From Leptolinea sp964424035 (GTDB lineage: Bacteria; Chloroflexota; Anaerolineae; Anaerolineales; Anaerolineaceae), in assembly GCA_964424035.1 (NCBI GenBank), contig CAYRHB010000113.1, forward strand, positions 1-11,532: DNA of 11,532 nucleotides, given 5' to 3'. The notes below the pieces were generated by a model, which had not been told where the DNA came from, did not search any database, and worked only from the letters and a program-made list of their open reading frames with translations. Below, one piece after another: positions 6,120-11,532 of this stretch. The stretch's first letter is position 1. Each line of letters opens with the position of its first letter. The position numbers and the translations under genes were made by a program.

Positions 6120-6125
6120 ATTATA
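6120..6125 (-). promoter_or_regulatory. -10 box of the SCP-LysM gene, leaderless layout
   Basis: On the minus strand TATAAT (6125-6120) is followed by six bases and then GTG (6113-6111). A transcript would start at or within a base or two of the GTG. No clear -35 box is seen at 16-18 bp, and no Shine-Dalgarno precedes the GTG or the in-frame ATG at 6101. Confidence 0.45.
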
Positions 6126-6253
6126 CCCTTGCGATATGACACTTTTTGTATCTGCAATATGAAAATAACATGAATCTTTTTAATAGATAGAAGGACATAG
6201 ATGGATGGTAGCAATGCCATTATTACAGGTAATTGATGGGGGTGCTTTTTCCT

Positions 6254-6294
6254 CCGGAAAAATGATGGATTTACTTTGAAATCATTTCTTCCGG
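6254..6294. repeat. Long inverted repeat (13 bp, one bulge)
   Basis: The arms 6254-6266 and 6281-6294 are complementary over 13 positions with one extra C (6288) and a 14-nt loop. The outer part is CCGGAA/TTCCGG. It is not followed by a T-run in either direction, which argues against an intrinsic terminator. Confidence 0.6.
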
Positions 6295-6333
6295 GAATAA
6301 TGAACATCACAACACGGAAACGTGTTTGTCCCG
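6292..6333. repeat. Hairpin with GAAA tetraloop
   Basis: AACACG-GAAA-CGTGTT is a perfect six-pair stem closed on the plus strand by a GNRA tetraloop, within an outer CGGGA/TCCCG helix. The tetraloop favours plus-strand RNA if the element is transcribed. It shares three bases with the preceding inverted repeat. Confidence 0.45.
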
Positions 6334-6460
6334 TTTAAACAGCCATCATAGGTATCAGTAATACCTGCACATGTGAAATGGATATATACAGGCAAAATTT
6401 ACGATAACAAGCTCCGGCTGGGGGCTCAGAGAGCATAGACCTTGCCCTAGACGTTTTACG

Positions 6461-6493
6461 AAAAAAAAAACCTGCCGGAAATCCTAGGCAGGT
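6461..6493 (-). terminator. Intrinsic terminator of the CBS-domain gene
   Basis: Read on the minus strand, ACCTGCC and GGCAGGT (6493-6487 and 6476-6470) form a seven-pair stem with a 10-nt loop, followed by an unbroken run of ten T (plus-strand A at 6461-6470). It lies 25 nt past the CBS gene stop. Confidence 0.88.
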
Positions 6494-6517
6494 CATAAAT
6501 GAATTCAGGAATTTTTC

Positions 6518-6934
6518 CTAGGTTATTCGCTCTCCGGGTTCCCGTCCCATTGCCTCGGCCGCGACAAGAAAATCCGTTGCCGAGATCATACCCACCAGGG
6601 AGCCTTTGTCATCCACCACCGGAAGGTGATGGATCTTCTTTTCTTTCATGATCTTCGCACATTCTTGAAGGGGACGATCCATGCCGATCGTCAAGATGGG
6701 TGATGTCATCAGTTCCGCGACGGTTATGGTCGCCGGATTGCGGTTCTCAGCCACAACCTTGTCACTGATATCCGTAGATGTTAGTATGCCGTATTCCGGG
6801 TTGGATTTGGATTTCTGAACGATCAGGCTATGGATATACCGCCTCCGCATTAATGCCAGCGCATCTCTGACCGAACTATCAGGCTCAACGTACACGATGA
6901 GGTCAACCATCCAATCACGCACTTTGAATTGCAT
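6518..6934 (-). CDS. Two-CBS-domain protein
   Basis: A 138-residue cytoplasmic protein made only of a CBS pair. CBS1 spans about 8-62 (VRDWMVDLIVYVEPDSSVRDALALM...GILTSTDISDKVV) and CBS2 about 74-126 (VAELMTSPILTIGMDRPLQECAKIM...HHLPVVDDKGSLVGMISATDFL). Both keep the G-(I/M)-(L/I)-(T/S)-x-T-D motif that contacts the ribose/phosphate of bound adenosine nucleotides. Such stand-alone pairs usually sense AMP/ATP or related ligands and regulate a partner; none is identifiable here. I chose ATG 6934 because AAGGAGAG lies 8 nt upstream; a longer frame to 7003 lacks that and would include the promoter region. The gene is monocistronic, with its own promoter and terminator. Confidence 0.88.
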   Translation of the reverse strand: MQFKVRDWMVDLIVYVEPDSSVRDALALMRRRYIHSLIVQKSKSNPEYGILTSTDISDKVVAENRNPATITVAELMTSPILTIGMDRPLQECAKIMKEKKIHHLPVVDDKGSLVGMISATDFLVAAEAMGREPGERIT

Positions 6935-6980
6935 CGCCGTCTCTCCTTTCAGAACATCTGCGGTATGTGGACCTGATTTG

Positions 6981-7011
6981 AGTATAGCAAAAAAACCATC
7001 CACCCATTCAA
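6981..7011 (-). promoter_or_regulatory. Extended -10 promoter of the CBS gene
   Basis: On the minus strand TGCTATACT (6989-6981) is an extended -10 element (TGn plus TATACT). A TTGAAT lies at 7011-7006 with a 19-bp spacer, longer than ideal. The start site would fall about 40 nt before the ATG at 6934, which has a good ribosome binding site. Confidence 0.5.
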
Positions 7012-7138
7012 CAGCGATTGAAAAAATACAACAAAGATCTGTCGGAAAAACCGAATAAATCTAGAACGAACTCCGTTATACAAAATAGAGAAGATTTGAT
7101 TCAATGATGGCCAATGTCATACGGATGGGAGAGAATAA

Positions 7139-7861
7139 ATGAATCCAACAGATTTGAATAAATCCTTAGCAAAGATCGGGTTCCATTCTTCATGGGTTCT
7201 GGCCTTGTTGACCCTTTTCGCCTTCGGGCTCGGAATGATAGCCATTCCACCATCCGGGCCAAATTGCATGGCCAATTGCATGACATATCCCTATCCGGAA
7301 ATCCTCGCATATTTTCCCCGGGATTACTTCTGGATGGTTGCCGCCATTTTTCAAATATGTGCCTTCGTAATATTCATGGTTGCCAACCACTTCAATACCA
7401 CGGTGGATAAGAAAATTTACTCTTTCATCGGAGTTTCCTTCGCGTTAATTGCCAGTACTGCATTGCTGGTAGATTATTTTGTTCAGGTTTCGGTTGTACC
7501 GGTAAGTGTCATGCAGGGGCAGATGGAAGGAATTCCACTTCTGACACAATATAACGGGCATGGCATTTTCATTGCGCTTGAGGAATTGGGTTTTACCATG
7601 ATGGGGGTGGCGTTCTTTTTTCTCGCGCTGGCTTTTCCCACGAAGAGCAGACTGGAAAAAACAATCCGCTGGGTATTGATATCCCCATTGCTGGTCAGCC
7701 TGTTCAGTTTTGTGGTTTACTCAATCCAGTACGGACTTAACCGCGACTACCGCTATGAAGTTGCCAGTCTTTCTATCAACTGGACCGTATGTATTCTTGC
7801 CGGAATATTGATGAGCATCTATTACAAACGCAATTTAACAGGGAACTTGACCAACGGTTAA
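7139..7861 (+). CDS. Unidentified six-helix membrane protein
   Basis: I do not recognise this 240-residue protein. Six hydrophobic helices are visible, at about 19-38, 63-83, 93-116, 142-166, 175-197 and 211-229. The loop after helix 1 holds a C43-x3-C47 pair (PNCMANCMTYPYP) that could be oxidised outside the cell or bind a metal. The third loop (QGQMEGIPLLTQYNGHG) is long and Gly-rich, and E148/E149 lie inside helix 4. There is no signal for an ATP-binding, kinase or transport family. GGGAG lies 7 nt before the ATG. The gene stands alone, divergent from the CBS gene and convergent with surE. Its base composition is similar to its neighbours. Candidate classes are a small sensor or DUF-type membrane protein; function unknown. 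Confidence 0.75.
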   Translation: MNPTDLNKSLAKIGFHSSWVLALLTLFAFGLGMIAIPPSGPNCMANCMTYPYPEILAYFPRDYFWMVAAIFQICAFVIFMVANHFNTTVDKKIYSFIGVSFALIASTALLVDYFVQVSVVPVSVMQGQMEGIPLLTQYNGHGIFIALEELGFTMMGVAFFFLALAFPTKSRLEKTIRWVLISPLLVSLFSFVVYSIQYGLNRDYRYEVASLSINWTVCILAGILMSIYYKRNLTGNLTNG

Positions 7862-7914
7862 GATACCATCGTATCCAAGATCAGGGCTGTCCGGTGGAGA
7901 ATGAATTTAAACAA

Positions 7915-7949
7915 GATGGGGCGGGTAAATACAAAATGCCCGCCCCATC
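7915..7949. terminator. GC-rich hairpin between convergent genes
   Basis: GATGGGGCGGG (7915-7925) and CCCGCCCCATC (7939-7949) form an 11-pair perfect stem with a 13-nt loop, the most stable palindrome of the window. It lies 53 nt after the membrane-protein stop and 26 nt after the surE stop on the other strand. On the minus strand it is followed by TTGTTT, a weak U-tract; on the plus strand there is none. It probably ends the surE transcript and may also block or protect transcripts from the left. Confidence 0.7.
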
Positions 7950-7975
7950 AATCAGATAAAACGTATACTGCGATA

Positions 7976-8746
7976 CTATTTACCCCAGTCCCATTTTTTT
8001 AATTGATCCACCATCAGGTGAGCGGTCAGGTCAAGTTGAATGGGGGTCACCGAAACAAAACCGGAAGCCAATTCGCCGATGTCTGTTCCATCCTCTTTAA
8101 CACCGGTCGGGGCATCACCACCGATCCAGTAGTAAGGACGTCCGCGGGGATCATCACGTTTAACCAGTTCATCACGATAGATACGCAGACCCTGGCGGGT
8201 AATGGCAAAACCTTTGATCTGTTCCACCGGCAAATAAGGTACGTTGACATTCAACAATACATTATGCGGAATGGGATTTTCCATCAACATCTCAACCACT
8301 TTGCGTCCCATTTCAGCGGATACCGTGTAATCCAACGGTCCACGGTGATATTCAGGCGCGTCCACAGAAACTGCGACGGATGGGATTCCCCAGATGGCCC
8401 CCTCCATGGCAGCGGTGACAGTACCGCTGTACGTTACATCATGTCCCAGGTTGGCATTTGGATTGATTCCCGAGACAACAAAATCGATGGGATCCGGTAG
8501 TACGCCAAGTGCTGCCAATGCCACACAATCGGATGGCGCGCCATCACAAGCCCGGGCAGGAGTACCGTCATCCAACTCGATCTCTTTTACTCGCAATGGA
8601 CGGTGAAGAGTTTTGACATGCCCGGAAGCCGACCAGTTATGGTCCGGTGCCACGATACTAACCTTTCCCAATTTCATCAATTCCTTTGCCAGAGCCAGCA
8701 GGCCGGGTGCGTATACACCGTCATCGTTGGTAACAACAATATGCAT
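7976..8746 (-). CDS. surE: 5'/3'-nucleotidase SurE
   Basis: A metal-dependent phosphatase that removes phosphate from nucleoside 5'- and 3'-monophosphates and, in some bacteria, short polyphosphate. It is cytoplasmic. The 256-residue length is normal. The family's four metal ligands fall at their usual numbers: D8 and D9 in TNDDGVYAPG, S39 in APDHNWSASGH, and N95 in SGINPNANLG. The GTVTAAMEG segment and the C-terminal VSVTPIQLDLT are also typical. GGGAGG lies 8 nt before the ATG. The HD hydrolase gene is upstream on the same strand with a 99-nt gap, so co-transcription is likely but a separate promoter cannot be excluded. Confidence 0.96.
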   Translation of the reverse strand: MHIVVTNDDGVYAPGLLALAKELMKLGKVSIVAPDHNWSASGHVKTLHRPLRVKEIELDDGTPARACDGAPSDCVALAALGVLPDPIDFVVSGINPNANLGHDVTYSGTVTAAMEGAIWGIPSVAVSVDAPEYHRGPLDYTVSAEMGRKVVEMLMENPIPHNVLLNVNVPYLPVEQIKGFAITRQGLRIYRDELVKRDDPRGRPYYWIGGDAPTGVKEDGTDIGELASGFVSVTPIQLDLTAHLMVDQLKKWDWGK

Positions 8747-8808
8747 GAATCAACCTCCCAATCAGTAGATCAATAAAGAATTCGCTTTCAGAGATGCCGG
8801 ACTTTAAC

Positions 8809-8826
8809 CACATGCCGGTTCATGTG
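8809..8826. repeat. Small inverted repeat between the HD gene and surE
   Basis: CACATG (8809-8814) and CATGTG (8821-8826) flank six bases (CCGGTT). No T-run follows, so it is not a terminator. It may be an operator or a processing hairpin in the shared transcript; equally it may be chance. Confidence 0.3.
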
Positions 8827-8845
8827 CCATGTAGAAAAATGAAAA

Positions 8846-9421
8846 TTAACGCGAATGGACCAGGTCAAGTAATTCCCTGACCGTGCGTTCCAGTTCATCA
8901 TATACCGGCTGATTTCCGGTCTTCTTATATTCAATTACAAGCGCCTGATAATACCAGAGAGTTCCGTCTTTCCGTCCACCTTTAAAACGTTCCCAGATTT
9001 CATCACCCATCCGGCGATAATCTGCCAGGATAGTGCGCACGTTGTATAGCTTATCGCAGGCGGATACCAGCAACACAGATGGAGTTGCCGTGGCAAGATG
9101 GGCGATATAGGCTTCCTTACGCCCACGCCAGGGTGGCTTTGGTATGGTATCCGAGTCCGTACAACCATCCACGATCTGTGCCACCGGTTCTCCAAACTTA
9201 TCGGCGATTATCTGTCGGGTCTGTTTTCCACCCTGATCCTCAACCGCATCATGCAACAACGCCGCAATGGCTTCTTCTTCATTTCCACCGTATTCCAGCA
9301 CAAGGCTGGCTACCCCCAGAAGGTGGGCAACATATGGGATACCGGAGCCCTTCCTTCGCTGGTTGGAATGCAGGTCTGTTGCCAATGATAAAGCGTCCTT
9401 AAACCGTTCACCAAGATCCAT
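8846..9421 (-). CDS. Stand-alone HD-domain hydrolase, small alarmone hydrolase-like
   Basis: A 191-residue all-helical protein matching the hydrolase half of RelA/SpoT enzymes with no synthetase, TGS or ACT part. Visible signatures are RRKGSGIPYVAH (H33), ALLHDAVED with the metal pair H57/D58 and the catalytic E61/D62, VDGCTDSD in place of SpoT's VDGVTK, and SACDKLYNVRT (D123, N127), equivalent to SpoT AADRLHNMRT. These are the residues used by SpoT and MESH1 to coordinate manganese and cleave the 3'-pyrophosphate of (p)ppGpp. Substrate is inferred; some family members may act on other nucleotides. The ATG at 9421 lies 7 nt after a TATAAT and has no ribosome binding site, so translation may be leaderless. 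surE follows on the same strand. Divergent from rpsB. Confidence 0.85.
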   Translation of the reverse strand: MDLGERFKDALSLATDLHSNQRRKGSGIPYVAHLLGVASLVLEYGGNEEEAIAALLHDAVEDQGGKQTRQIIADKFGEPVAQIVDGCTDSDTIPKPPWRGRKEAYIAHLATATPSVLLVSACDKLYNVRTILADYRRMGDEIWERFKGGRKDGTLWYYQALVIEYKKTGNQPVYDELERTVRELLDLVHSR

Positions 9422-9428
9422 ACAAATG

Positions 9429-9434
9429 ATTATA
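9429..9434 (-). promoter_or_regulatory. -10 box of the HD gene, leaderless layout
   Basis: TATAAT on the minus strand (9434-9429) is followed by seven bases and then ATG (9421-9419). Transcription would start at the ATG or one base before it. No -35 consensus is seen at 16-18 bp, and no Shine-Dalgarno is possible. Confidence 0.5.
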
Positions 9435-9516
9435 GTGGATGTCCTGAAAACCGGTTTTCTTTTTTAATCATGGTTCTTCCGGGGTTTTCTTGCGTGGGAA
9501 AGATACCGGGGAATGA

Positions 9517-9545
9517 TTGAAACTGCGGTGATTGTATGATATACT
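9517..9545 (+). promoter_or_regulatory. Promoter of rpsB-tsf
   Basis: TTGAAA (9517-9522), a 17-bp spacer and TATACT (9540-9545), with TGA directly before the -10 (extended -10). Transcription would start near 9552, leaving a leader of about 120 nt before the rpsB ATG. Strong, as expected for a ribosomal protein operon. Confidence 0.75.
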
Positions 9546-9551
9546 CCTTTC

Positions 9552-9660
9552 GCTTTGCTTAGGCAAAGACACCTAATCCTCACGCTTCTGGACTGACCCC
9601 GCGTGCCGTTATGAACGGTGGTAGGCCGGGATGAAGGGAGCGGCAGATAACGCAAAAAAG
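9552..9660 (+). promoter_or_regulatory. Structured rpsB 5' leader
   Basis: The leader contains three successive stems: CTTTGC-TTAG-GCAAAG (about 9552-9567), CACGC/GCGTG (about 9581-9605, 14-15-nt loop) and CCGTT-ATG-AACGG (about 9607-9619). GC-rich sequence follows up to the ribosome binding site. In enterobacteria S2 represses its own rpsB-tsf mRNA through the leader, so an autoregulatory site is plausible. I cannot match these stems to a known leader family. Confidence 0.45.
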
Positions 9661-9673
9661 GAGCTTGCGTATA

Positions 9674-10558
9674 ATGTCAACTGTTATTTCCATGAAAGCC
9701 CTGTTGGAAAGTGGTGTTCACTTCGGCCATCGCACCAACAAGTGGAATCCGGCGATGCGCCCGTTCATCTTCACCGAACGCAACGGGATCCACATTATCG
9801 ACCTGCAGCAAACTGTCAAAGCCATAAACACAGCCTACAGCCTGGTTCGTGATACTGTTGCCGGCGGCGGAACCATCCTATTTGTTGGCACCAAGCGCCA
9901 GGCGCAGGAAACCATCAAAGAAGAAGCCACCCGCTGCGGCATGCCCTACGTCACCGAACGGTGGTTAGGCGGCATGCTGACAAACTGGGTGACCATTTTC
10001 CAACGGATCATTGAACTGGAACGCCTTGAGAAACTGCGCGATACCGGCGATATCAACCGCCTCACCAAAAAAGAAGGTTTGCTGATCGAACGTGAGATCA
10101 ATCGTCTGCTCATCCGCCTGAGCGGTGTGCGGAACATGAAACGCCTTCCTGATCTGATCTTTGTGGTTGATGTCGGCCGTGAAGAAACCGCCGTACACGA
10201 AGCCAATATTATGAATATTCCCGTCATCGCCCTGATGGATACCAATTGCGATCCTCGCGGCGTTGATTTTGTCATTCCCTCCAACGATGATGCCATCCGC
10301 GCCATTAAACTTCTGGTAGGTAAAGTTGCAGATGCCGTCATTGAAGGCAAATCGATGCGCAAAGACGAAGAACCGGAAGAAGCGGAAGTTGAAACCGAGA
10401 AACAGGCATCGAGGGTTGCAGCGGTAAAACGCAGCCTGATCGATGACAGCGACATGGAAGACAAAGATCTTCTCGGAGAAGCCACTCTTGCCAAACTTGG
10501 CGGCCGCGGAGATGACGAATCGGAAGAATCCAACAATTCTGACGAAGATATCCTATAA
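9674..10558 (+). CDS. rpsB: 30S ribosomal protein S2
   Basis: Small-subunit protein that helps dock S1 and binds 16S rRNA helices at the head-body junction. The N-terminus MSTVISMKALLESGVHFGHR matches the family, followed by FVGTKRQAQETI, RWLGGMLTNW, LTKKEGL, LPDLIFVVDVGREETAVHEA and the nucleotide-like DTNCDPRGVDFVIPSNDDAIRAI. At 294 residues it is about 50 longer than the E. coli protein because of an acidic, charged C-terminal tail (from about residue 236, EEPEEAEVETEKQ to SEESNNSDEDIL). I chose ATG 9674 because AAGGAG lies 10 nt upstream; a TTG frame at 9665 starts inside that ribosome binding site. tsf follows 34 nt later with no terminator between. Confidence 0.97.
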   Translation: MSTVISMKALLESGVHFGHRTNKWNPAMRPFIFTERNGIHIIDLQQTVKAINTAYSLVRDTVAGGGTILFVGTKRQAQETIKEEATRCGMPYVTERWLGGMLTNWVTIFQRIIELERLEKLRDTGDINRLTKKEGLLIEREINRLLIRLSGVRNMKRLPDLIFVVDVGREETAVHEANIMNIPVIALMDTNCDPRGVDFVIPSNDDAIRAIKLLVGKVADAVIEGKSMRKDEEPEEAEVETEKQASRVAAVKRSLIDDSDMEDKDLLGEATLAKLGGRGDDESEESNNSDEDIL

Positions 10559-10592
10559 TTTGAAATAATTTTTGAAACTTTAAAAAGGGTAC

Positions 10593-11204
10593 ATGATGGA
10601 AATTTCAACTGAAATGATCAAGCAGCTTCGCCAGGCAACTGCTGCCGGTATTTCCGACTGCAAGAAAGCACTGGAAAGCGCCGGTGGCGATTACAACAAA
10701 GCCGTTGAATTCCTACGGGAAAAAGGGCTTGCCACTGCTGCCAAACGCGCCGACCGCAACGCTTCTGACGGAATGCTTGAGCTGTATTCCCACTCCCAGG
10801 GACGTATCGGTGTAATGGTGGAAGTAAACAGTGAAACCGATTTTGTCGGCCGCTCGGAAAAATTCCGCTCCTTCGCCCACGAGATCGCGCTGCAGATTGC
10901 CGCTTCCGCTCCGGATTACATTCGTGAAGAAGACATCCCCACAGAAGATATCGAACGGGAAACCCGTATTGCCACTGCCAAAGCCAAGGAAGATGGCAAA
11001 CCGGATACCATTATCCCCAAGATCGTGGAAGGTTCCCTGGTGAAATTCAAAGACGAGAAAGTTCTGCTCCGTCAGAAATATATCCGCGATGAAAACATCA
11101 CCATCCAGGAATTACTGAACGATACCATCGTCAGCCTCGGAGAAAACGTTGTAATCCGTCGTTTTGTCCGTTGGGAACTGGGTGAATCCACCGCAGAAGA
11201 ATAA
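10593..11204 (+). CDS. tsf: Elongation factor Ts (short form)
   Basis: Guanine-nucleotide exchange factor that regenerates EF-Tu-GTP in the cytoplasm. The N-terminal UBA-like helix (MIKQLRQATAAGISDCKKALESAGGDYNKAVEFL, residues 8-41, abbreviated here) is followed by EKGLATAAKRADRNASDG. Next is the core exchange motif VNSETDFVGRSEKFR, which inserts at the EF-Tu magnesium site. The total of 203 residues is the short type also found in Thermus and some other phyla; the second core subdomain of the E. coli protein (283 aa) is missing. There are two adjacent ATG codons (10593 and 10596). AAAGGG lies 3 nt before the first and 6 nt before the second, so the second may be the true start. The tail VIRRFVRWELGESTAEE is typical. 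Confidence 0.96.
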   Translation: MMEISTEMIKQLRQATAAGISDCKKALESAGGDYNKAVEFLREKGLATAAKRADRNASDGMLELYSHSQGRIGVMVEVNSETDFVGRSEKFRSFAHEIALQIAASAPDYIREEDIPTEDIERETRIATAKAKEDGKPDTIIPKIVEGSLVKFKDEKVLLRQKYIRDENITIQELLNDTIVSLGENVVIRRFVRWELGESTAEE

Positions 11205-11212
11205 AGAATTTC

Positions 11213-11243
11213 AAAGAGCCAACCGATGGTTGGCTCTTTTATT
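11213..11243 (+). terminator. Intrinsic terminator between tsf and pyrH
   Basis: AAAGAGCCAACC (11213-11224) and GGTTGGCTCTTT (11228-11239) form a perfect 12-pair stem with a GAT loop. The 3' arm runs into TTTT and ATT. It is 9 nt after the tsf stop and 19 nt before the pyrH ATG region, so pyrH is either transcribed by read-through or from another start. Confidence 0.85.
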
Positions 11244-11261
11244 ACCAAAAAGGAAGGTGGC

Positions 11262-11532
11262 ATGGAATCCCTGAAATATCATCGCATACTGTTGAAATTG
11301 AGCGGCGAAGCACTGGGGGGAGATGTCGGCTCAGGAATTGACCCCCGCCGGGCATTGGATATCGCCGGACGGGTAAAAGAAGTACGCGAAATGGGTGTGG
11401 ATGTTGCCATTGTGATCGGCGCTGGAAACCTCTGGCGCGGCAAAGTTGGCCTTTCCAGCGGTATGGACCGGGCCACTGCGGATTACATGGGTATGCTGGC
11501 CACCGTGATGAATGGACTGGCTCTTATGGATG
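11262..11532 (+). CDS. pyrH: UMP kinase (partial, runs off the right edge)
   Basis: Phosphorylates UMP to UDP in pyrimidine nucleotide synthesis; a hexameric cytoplasmic enzyme regulated by GTP and UTP. The 90 visible residues begin MESLKYHRILLKLSGEALGG, with K-L-S-G-E-A as the phosphate-binding start. They continue with GIDPRRALDIAGRVKEVREMGVDVAIVIGAGNLWRG (the glycine loop GAGNLWRG binds UMP) and GMDRATADYMGMLATVMNGLAL, a stretch diagnostic of bacterial PyrH. AGGAAGG lies about 6 nt before the ATG at 11262. The order rpsB-tsf-pyrH is a conserved bacterial arrangement, usually continuing with frr, which would lie outside. The intrinsic terminator upstream shows partial uncoupling from tsf. 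Confidence 0.95.
   Translation, partial: MESLKYHRILLKLSGEALGGDVGSGIDPRRALDIAGRVKEVREMGVDVAIVIGAGNLWRGKVGLSSGMDRATADYMGMLATVMNGLALMD

Larger units (their letters stand above)
6126..6517. other. Gene-free hairpin-rich intergenic region
   Basis: About 390 bp with no convincing gene. A 68-codon minus-strand frame (6310-6104) has no ribosome binding site and overlaps the SCP gene start, so I leave it out. The DNA holds consecutive inverted repeats. The strongest is CCGGAAAAATGAT (6254-6266) with its inverse at 6281-6294 (13 pairs, one bulge). Next is CGGGA (6292-6296)/TCCCG (6329-6333) enclosing AACACG-GAAA-CGTGTT. Then come AGGTAT/ATACCT near 6349-6365 and small repeats near 6410-6435. The CBS-gene terminator is at its right end. 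No T-runs follow the first hairpins on either strand. It may be a structured RNA, a decayed small mobile element, or unrelated palindromes; I see no known RNA family. Confidence 0.4.

Noticed and set aside
6104..6310. 68-codon minus-strand frame upstream of the SCP gene
   Set aside because: No Shine-Dalgarno, it overlaps the signal-peptide gene start, and its hydrophobic composition reflects AT-rich DNA with hairpins.
6400..6460. tRNA or small-RNA gene in the GC-richer patch before the CBS terminator
   Set aside because: No tRNA T-loop motif or acceptor pairing is found, and the stems are only about four base pairs.
6935..7003. Longer start for the CBS protein
   Set aside because: The extension contains the extended -10 promoter and ends at an internal ATG preceded by AAGGAGAG, so the shorter form is favoured.
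9946..10608. 220-codon minus-strand frame opposite rpsB
   Set aside because: Ser/Arg-rich antisense shadow of a confidently identified ribosomal protein gene.
1..11532. Mobile elements, phage genes, CRISPR arrays, defence systems
   Set aside because: No transposase, integrase, restriction or Cas-like proteins, no direct repeat arrays; neighbouring genes are core or membrane housekeeping genes.

Overview
The window looks like chromosome of a free-living bacterium, most likely a Chloroflexi (Anaerolineae-type) lineage. That placement is an inference. It rests on a short EF-Ts of about 200 residues, the clustering of LiaF-like 'toast-rack' and PspC membrane proteins, a secreted SCP/LysM protein with a TPTPTQSATPTP-type linker, and moderate, even base composition. 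There are no transposases, integrases, CRISPR arrays, tRNAs or rRNAs. The content is core metabolism plus a few accessory membrane and envelope genes.

Left part (1-3130, minus strand): an operon read right to left encodes a LiaF-like protein (2274-3074), a polytopic membrane protein (1643-2266), a PspC protein (1181-1621) and a larger LiaF-like protein (93-1181). It is followed at the edge by the first codons of a probable Rossmann-fold SDR/epimerase (1-25). Three of the proteins share a transmembrane unit marked by N-(F/L)-G-(Y/F), which suggests a membrane-stress module built by duplication.

Cysteine region (3120-5061, plus strand): a consensus promoter (TTGACA/TATAAT) starts a leader of about 200 nt. 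The leader carries an 18-codon ORF with two Cys codons, then mutually exclusive RNA helices, the last of which is terminator-like with a T6 tract. Downstream are cysK and cysE, 9 nt apart. This has the layout of a cysteine-responsive translation-coupled attenuator and is the most notable observation here. CysE ends in Ile after an NGI/GEDFMI tail resembling the CysK-docking tail of enterobacterial CysE, so the two products may form a cysteine synthase complex.

Middle (5058-7975): a secreted, membrane-anchored SCP-LysM protein (minus) converges on cysE with overlapping stop codons. Next come about 400 bp of gene-free DNA with several hairpins, a two-CBS-domain protein with its own intrinsic terminator (minus), and an unidentified six-helix membrane protein (plus).

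Right part (7915-11532): a minus-strand pair encodes a stand-alone HD alarmone hydrolase-like protein and the nucleotidase SurE, ended by a strong GC hairpin shared with the convergent gene. Divergent from it is the translation operon rpsB-tsf, with a strong promoter and a hairpin-rich leader, then an intrinsic terminator and the start of pyrH, which runs off the right edge. Several minus-strand genes have a TATAAT placed about seven bases before the start codon with no ribosome binding site, which points to leaderless mRNAs.
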